Positions 58,388-64,000 of a stretch of 64,000 nucleotides of DNA are shown here, one piece after another; the stretch's first letter is position 1, and each line of letters starts with the position of its first letter. This stretch comes from Desmodesmus armatus (Eukaryota; Chlorophyta; Chlorophyceae; Sphaeropleales; Scenedesmaceae), in NCBI GenBank assembly GCA_007449985.2, contig VIIQ02000766.1, positions 93,918 to 157,917 of the forward strand, written 5' to 3'. The position numbers and the translations under genes are program-made. The notes under the pieces are model-generated. The model was given only the letters and a program-made list of their open reading frames with translations. It was not told the origin of the DNA and ran no database searches.

Positions 58388-59414
58388 TGCTGCTGCTTTT
58401 GAAAGGCATCTTGTGTAGTGTCCGTGTCATGCGCTGCTGTTTGTGCTGTGCTGCTGTTTGTGCTGTAGCATCTGTGGTGGTGCAGGTGTACAGGGGGCAC
58501 AGGCTGATCTGGTGCCAACCAAATGTGTGTTTAGATGGGGATCTCAGCAATGGGGTGGCGAAGGGGACAGCAGAAGATGAAATGTTTTGCTGTCGTTATT
58601 GCAGCCAGGAAACCAGCCTAGTCCCGGTGACAATGATTGAGGTGGATACCTGCGAGGGTCGGGGTCATCAATGCATACTTGCTGTGCTGCCGAAGTCCAT
58701 CATACCAAACTAGCATGCCCCTCGTCGCCGTTCCTCTCACCCTCTCTGTACCAGAGCCCCTCCCCTACCGCAAGCACTAGCAGTCGCTTCTTATCAACTA
58801 GTTGGGTGTGGTCAAACACCCCCACCATATGCTGTCAATACCCCCCCCCCCCCAACCCCCCACCCCACCCCACCCTACGCAACTAAGCATGCCAGGCACC
58901 CCCCCCCCCTCCCGCCCACACACACACACACACTTGTGCAACTACTCACCTGCAGTCCTCGTGGGTCCACTTGACTCTGTGCCCTCCCACAAACACATTG
59001 TCGAGCCCAACATTGTCCCGCACCACCAGCGACAGCCACATCCGCCCTGCACTGCTGCTGCTGACATACACACCACAGGCAATGACAATACCTGACCCTC
59101 GCTACCGCCCTCTGTAAACCCACCACCTGCGCTGCTGGTGCTGCTGCTGCTGCCGGCCCAGTTACCCTTCATATGCTTCTCCAGTGCAAGCACCCCCTTT
59201 GGTTAGTACTGACACGCTCAGGGCATCGTAAGGTGGCTCACTGCTGTTGCTTCTGCTACTGCTGAGTCGGCGCAGTGGGCTTGCAAGAATGTATTTTAGT
59301 CCTGCACAGCAAGACCGCTGTATTCTGCTGCTGCTGCCGCCACTGCTGCAAACCCTGCACCGCACTGTCACTCGTGACTATATCAGCGCCAGCAGCAGCA
59401 GCAGCAGTAGTGGT

Positions 59415-59454
<40 letters not shown>

Positions 59455-60673
59455 GCTGCTGCTGTTGTCCCACCAGGGCTGCATTGCTGCTGGCATTGCT
59501 GCCGCAGCCAGTGCTGCCGCTGCTGTTCCTGCTATGGGTGGGGATGCTGGGCGGCTGGCATGGAGATATGGGGTGGGGGCTCAGGACTGGAGGGAACTAG
59601 GCAGGAGAGAAACGGCGGCTGGGGGGTGGGGGGGTGGGGGGGTGGGGAGGACACGTTGAGGGAGGAGTTTGCATACCGATGACAGTCAGGATGCACGCTG
59701 AGACTGTTTGCATGACAGACTCAACACTGTCATCCATGTTTTGGTAGGAGCACATTGCAATGGCAGCTGCTGGGGCGCCTATCATAGTGTTGCCAGCAGG
59801 TTGTGCCTCATGCATCTGTACAGCTGCATGAACAACATGTGCGTGGCATGTGTTGGCCAGTCACTGCCATTTTTGCTTGTTGCATATGCCGCAGCGCCTG
59901 CTTGCAGCTCCCCTTGTGTAACACTCACCACTGAAGCACTCTGCATCTACCCTACATTACGGCGCATGCTGTGGCTTCTATGGGTGTGTTAAACAGTAAG
60001 CCAGCGCAGGCGACATGGCCCCTGTGAACGGTGGCGGTTTGAATGAGCAAGCATACTGTCCAGGCGCACACTGCACTTCTGACCTTCTGCGCTGTGATCT
60101 TGTGCAGAAGATGATAGAAGCACTTTGCCGTCCCATCTGCAGATGGTGTCCTCGGTAGGGTTGTGTCCCAAACAGGTGCATGTCACTGAGTGCACGGTGC
60201 TTGTCAGTCCTGTCTATGCTGTTGCCGGCGCTGCACTGTTGAATCGGTGAATGGGACAGCTCTCCTGCATTGGACAGCTACAGTCACTATTTTGGGTGGC
60301 AACTGCTGAACCTGTACTGTGAGGGTGGTTTTGGGGGAGGGCATGATGTGGGGACTTGCGCCAAGCTCATATGTGCCGTGTGGCCGTGCCAGCTTCATGA
60401 CAGCTTGCATGACATGACCGTCATTTGTGACAGAAGACTTGCAGCACGTGTGACAATGGTGGGGCGAGGGTGGGCTCCTGCGTGGCTGGTTGACTCAACC
60501 GGCGGCCTGTACTGAGCCCTGGAGCCGGCTCCTGCAAAGGGCCGATGAAGGTTAACTGCCTGCACAGGGCCGATGAAGCTTAACTGCCACACCACAGCTG
60601 GCAGCTGTACCATGCCTTCGTCCATATTTTGACTAGCCCCCCCCCCCCTCATGGTACACAACTGTATCAAACA
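58201..60673. other. Low-complexity non-coding region ((CTG)n, poly-C, (CA)n)
   Basis: (CTG)n/(CTT) tracts at 58338-58399 and 59417-59465, a C-run at about 58843-58853, a C-run at 58900-58909, a short (CA)n at 58919-58933 and G-rich repeats at 59616-59650. Long open frames here are poly-Leu, poly-Ala or poly-Ser translations of the repeats. No gene supported. Confidence 0.55.
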
Positions 60674-60678
60674 TTACA
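60674..60678 (-). terminator. Polyadenylation signal TGTAA for the GCR1_C-like gene
   Basis: Plus-strand TTACA (TGTAA on the minus strand) about 186 bases beyond the stop at 60864. Confidence 0.4.
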
Positions 60679-60863
60679 CTTTTGCCAACATGTTTGCCTC
60701 AACCAGCCCAGCTGACTGGTGAAAAGGCTCACTGACTGCGCAACTCTTGATCACGGGAGGCACCACACTAAGCAAACTCAAGGAAGACGGCGTTCAACTG
60801 TATTCAACTGGAACAACTTCGTCAACACAACCAGCCAACCAATCCTGGGGCACCATATTGCTT

Positions 60864-63528
60864 TCAGCTGAACTCATAGATGGCCTCATTGTACTGCTCG
60901 CTGTACACGTTGGTAGGCCACTCATTCTTCTGCAGCCACACTGACAGCTCCTGGTAGTTGGGTGTGATGCCCTTCAGGGCGTTGTCCGGGCCGTTGCCAG
61001 CAGCTGCATCCAGGCCGTTGCGAGCAGCAGTATACTGGATAAGGGCCTGGACCATGCCCTTACGAGCAGCGGGATCTCTCAGGTAGGAGTCGCGCTGCTC
61101 GGCACTGATGTTGGCACTTGCATCCTTACTCAGCAGTCTGCACACATGGCAAGCCAGATCATACACACATGCAACCATTGTGAGTTCAGCTGCATGCACC
61201 TGCACAAGAAGCATGTGTTCAAGCATCTGGGCTTACAACCAAACCGCGTGCAGCTGCTGTAGACAACGCATCCTCTGCAAACTGGAACCAGCCACACTTC
61301 CAATTGGCCACACCCTGGTAGGCAGTGCTGTTGATGTGCGGCGAACGTGTCGACTTGCAACAGCAGTGGCCCCAGTTTGGCTGTCATGAAAGAGCGATCT
61401 ACCTCAGCACCCCCCCCCTCCCTATTTTTCACAAAAGTCGTCCCCACGACGATCTGCAACCCACCTGGCCAACACCTCCAAGTCGTTGATGGCCTCCTCC
61501 TTGGTCATGACGGAGCAGCTGCTGCTTGCGGCACTGCCACTCCCCACACCGGCAGCTGCACTGCCTGCACCAGCCGCTGCGCCCAAGGCAGCAGCTGCGC
61601 TGTCTGCACCAGCAGCTGCGCTGTCTGCACCAGCAGCTGCGCTGTCTGCACCAGCAGCTGCACTGCCTGCACCAGCCGCTGCGCCCAAGGCAGCAGCTGC
61701 GCTGTCTGCACCAGCAGCTGCATCCAAGGCAGCAGCTGCGCTGTCTGCACCAGCAGCTGCACTGCCTGCACCAGCCGCTGCGCCCAAGGCAGCAGCTGCG
61801 CTGTCTGCACCAGCAGCTGCACTGCCTGCACCAGCCGCTGCGCCCAAGGCAGCAGCTGCGCTGTCTGCACCAGCAGCTGCACTGCCTGCACCAGCCGCTG
61901 CGCCCAAGGCAGCAGCTGCGCTGTCTGCACCAGCAGCTGCATCCAAGGCAGCAGCTGCACTGCCTGCACCAGCAGCTGCGTCCAAGGCAGCAGCTGCGCT
62001 GTCTGCACCAAGTGCTGCGTCTGACATTGTGGGTGCACCGGAGCCTGCAGCTGCCGATGCAGTGCCGCTGTCTGCGCCTCCTGGCTGCTTCAGGGGGTGG
62101 CCCTGTACTCGTCGCTCATAGGCTAACCAAATAGCCTTCCTGTACATCACCACCTTGCGCATCCTGTCCTTGTTGCGCCACTGTCCTGGCACCCCCTCCA
62201 GCTGCTTGACAGGCCGCGTACGTGCATCAACTGCACCGCCCATGATGATTACCCCCTGGGTCCACTCCTCCACAAGGTGGGTGATGCCCTGCGCATCAGC
62301 ACCTCGCCCGGCAATCAGGCCTGCGAGCACAACAACAACAAAATACACCAAGCTGACATGACCGTGTCCATGTGTGTACATGGCAAACAACCAGCCAGAA
62401 CAGCTGAATTGCGGTACAGTCCAAACCACTTGGTGAAATGGTAATGATAAATAAAACAACAAAGCACAAACACCCTGTGGGCCGTTGATGGTAGGTGTGA
62501 ACATGTCTATGACAGCAAAACCTCTGCAGTTCACAAACCTCTGCAGTGCATGCTTGCGCTGTAATGCAATCAACAAGAAACTCTCGACAAGCTTACCTGA
62601 GAGTTTGTCAGCTGCACCTGGCCAAGCTGTGTACACCACTTGGGCCCCAACCTCTGTGGTGTTGGGGGTGTATCCTGCTGCTGCTGCTGCCGCAGTCGCC
62701 CCAGGTGCTGTTGCCATTGCACTGCTGCCTGCTGCTCTGCTGTCGGCCACGGTTTCTGCAGTGCGCTGTTTGCGCTTCTTGCTGAGCTGTCCTGCCTTGC
62801 TGCTTGCGCCTGGCTGCGCCTGGCTTGTGGCTGCAGCTAACACGTCCTGCTGCACGGCGCTGAGCTGTTGCCGCACGTCCTGCATGCTCTCGTGCAAGCT
62901 CACATGGCTGGCCATCAGCCCGTCGATGCCGTGCAGGGCCTTGTGCTGCAGCTCGACTGTCAACAGCTGCTGCCCGCTCATGTGTTGCTGCTGCTGAAGG
63001 ACAGTGTTGACCCCCATGCCGACGTGGTTCACTGACGCCTGCACAGCTTGCACTGTCAGCTGTAACCGCTGTACTTGCGACTGCAGGCCGAGCAGCAAGC
63101 CAGCAAACTCTGGCCCGTGCAGCTGCATGCCAGCAGCGTAGCTGTTGAACCCTGCAGGTCTGCTTGATCCCCACTGCCGCTGCTGCTGTCAAGCATTCTT
63201 GGCCAGTTGCCATCTGCTGTCGCCTGAATGTACTGCTCGCCCAGTTGCATGCTGTGTTCCAGCAGCCCATCGGTGTTCCAGTCTTCTGGGATGGCGTAAC
63301 ACCCGGTGCTGCTGCCATGTGCAGCAGCATCCCACTGTGCCTGCAGTGGCTCCGTGGGTGCCAGCTCCACTGCTGCTCCTGTCCCTGCTGCTGCTGCTGC
63401 TGCTGGGGGTTGTCGGCCGCAGCAGGGTTGGCATCCTGCTGTGCTGCATCCGGGAGCTGCACATCATCCTGTGGGCCCCCAGGCTGTTCCTGCTGCGCGC
63501 CCTGCCCCCTGGCTGCTGGCTGTAGCAT
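60864..63528 (-). CDS. Gln/Ala-rich protein with GCR1_C-like DNA-binding domain (multi-exon)
   Basis: Starts at ATG 63528 ('MLQPAARGQGAQQEQPGG') with a Gln-rich N-terminus. Two frame changes within CAG/AGC repeats (about 63390-63400 and about 63170-63190) are needed to reach 'GFNSYAAGMQLHGPEFAGLLL', then a coiled-coil-like stretch and a KKRK basic cluster. Donor GTAAGC follows 'TAWPGAADKLS' near 62597; the next clear exon resumes after CTCGCAG near 62321. It contains 'LVEEWTQG', 'QWRNKDRMRKVVMYRKAIW' and 'YERRVQG', matching the GCR1_C domain of fungal Gcr1-type activators, also found in chlorophyte transposon-like proteins. Then come Ala/Gly/Ser repeats encoded by a 60-bp minisatellite, and a phase-matched final exon (about 61138-60864) ending 'NVYSEQYNEAIYEFS'. 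Transcription factor or transposon-derived; not resolved. Confidence 0.55.
61570..61990. repeat. 60-bp minisatellite inside the GCR1_C-like coding region
   Basis: Three perfect 60-bp units lie at 61741-61800, 61801-61860 and 61861-61920, with partial or shuffled 15-30-bp sub-units on both sides. On the coding strand they give alternating ADSAAAALGAAAGAGSAAAG repeats. Unit length is a multiple of three, so copy-number change keeps the frame. Confidence 0.92.
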
Positions 63529-64000
63529 GCCGCAGGTTGGAGCAGCTCCTGTCAGGCGTGAAACACAACACGAGCATCACTCATCACTTGGCAGCCAAAG
63601 GTGCATGTTTCTGCTTCATGCATGCGTGATACACACGCCCCCCTAGTAAAGTAGTCAGCAGTAGTCAGCAGTAGTCAATAGTGGTGATTGTATACACAAC
63701 ACAGTCCCATACAACTCCCAACTGTCACATTAAAAGGATGGTGCATCCCCCACTTTATGCCATGTGCCAACACATCTACGCTGTGGCTCTGTCATGTGAC
63801 GTCATTGTGCTGTCAGTCCCTGCATGCAATGTACCAACCTTGAGGTCACACAACCAGTACGTTCTGCACCATGCGCACGCTCGCGTCCGTCTCAGGGCTC
63901 TGGGTTGTGCCATAAGGTAGCCCTGCAAGCACACCAAGGACAATCAGTCAGCATAATCGAAAGGCAGGTCAGCCGCACCCCCCCCCCCATCAACACACAC
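63529..64000. other. Right-edge region upstream of the GCR1_C-like gene
   Basis: Presumed promoter of the minus-strand gene. A short imperfect repeat of GTAGTCA(G/A) occurs at 63650-63680 and a C-run at 63980-63988. No gene can be supported before the window ends. Confidence 0.4.

Noticed and set aside
59247..59682. Plus-strand ORFs with poly-Cys, poly-Ala or poly-Leu
   Set aside because: They follow a (CTG)n/(TGC)n tract in several frames at once and have no conserved sequence.
61741..61920. Regular 60-bp repeats as a possible CRISPR array
   Set aside because: Units are contiguous without spacers, lie in a coding exon and the genome is eukaryotic; it is a minisatellite.

Overview
The window reads as nuclear DNA of a green alga, most likely a chlorophyte of the class Chlorophyceae. 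The reasons are GC-rich genes broken by many short GT-AG introns, long CAG/CTG runs that give Gln and Ala tracts inside otherwise conserved proteins, TGTAA (the chlorophycean polyadenylation signal) behind some genes, plant-type gene families (class XI myosin tail, PC-esterase/TBL), and L1/Zepp-like non-LTR retrotransposons. The species cannot be named from the sequence alone. No bacterial operon logic applies; each gene is a separate intron-containing unit.

Layout. 1-1.4 kb: last exon of an M14 metallocarboxypeptidase (+). 2.0-3.0 kb: two-exon secreted cysteine-rich protein (+). 4.36-15.81 kb: a very long multi-exon gene on the minus strand for TRAPPC8/Trs85, a vesicle-tethering subunit. 15.8-17.3 kb: non-coding, with a MITE-like stretch and a tRNA-like/SINE-like sequence. 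17.3-31.2 kb: a head-to-tail pile of non-LTR retrotransposons, with one large element carrying endonuclease and reverse transcriptase at 21.8-27.3 kb, one 5'-truncated element, and at least a dozen 3'-end fragments. Each copy ends in TGTAAC followed by a family-specific microsatellite; one is a (CA)n tract of about 730 bp. A piece of a sushi/CCP-domain gene is embedded in the large element. 31.46-36.33 kb (-): a protein with a RING/U-box-like motif and a class XI myosin cargo-binding (dilute) tail but no visible motor. 37.95-41.11 kb (+): a seven-exon Golgi-type PC-esterase/TBL-like protein, divergent from the previous gene. 42.98-48.83 kb (+): a fourteen-exon TM9SF/nonaspanin with a near-perfect hairpin in intron 5. 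49.82-53.99 kb (+): a large MYND-finger protein. 54.6-55.9 kb (-): remains of a different LINE. 56-60.8 kb: mostly featureless, low-complexity DNA. 60.86-63.53 kb (-): a Gln/Ala-rich protein with a GCR1_C-like domain and a 60-bp minisatellite inside its coding region.

Functionally, TRAPPC8, TM9SF, the PC-esterase and the myosin-tail protein all belong to the secretory/endomembrane system. This is probably ordinary eukaryotic gene order rather than a functional cluster.

Exon boundaries were derived by hand from splice consensus plus reading-phase continuity. They are strongest for the TM9SF, PC-esterase and myosin-tail genes, where almost every junction keeps phase. Several otherwise intact genes need a single-base correction, often at a homopolymer, which suggests residual assembly indels.
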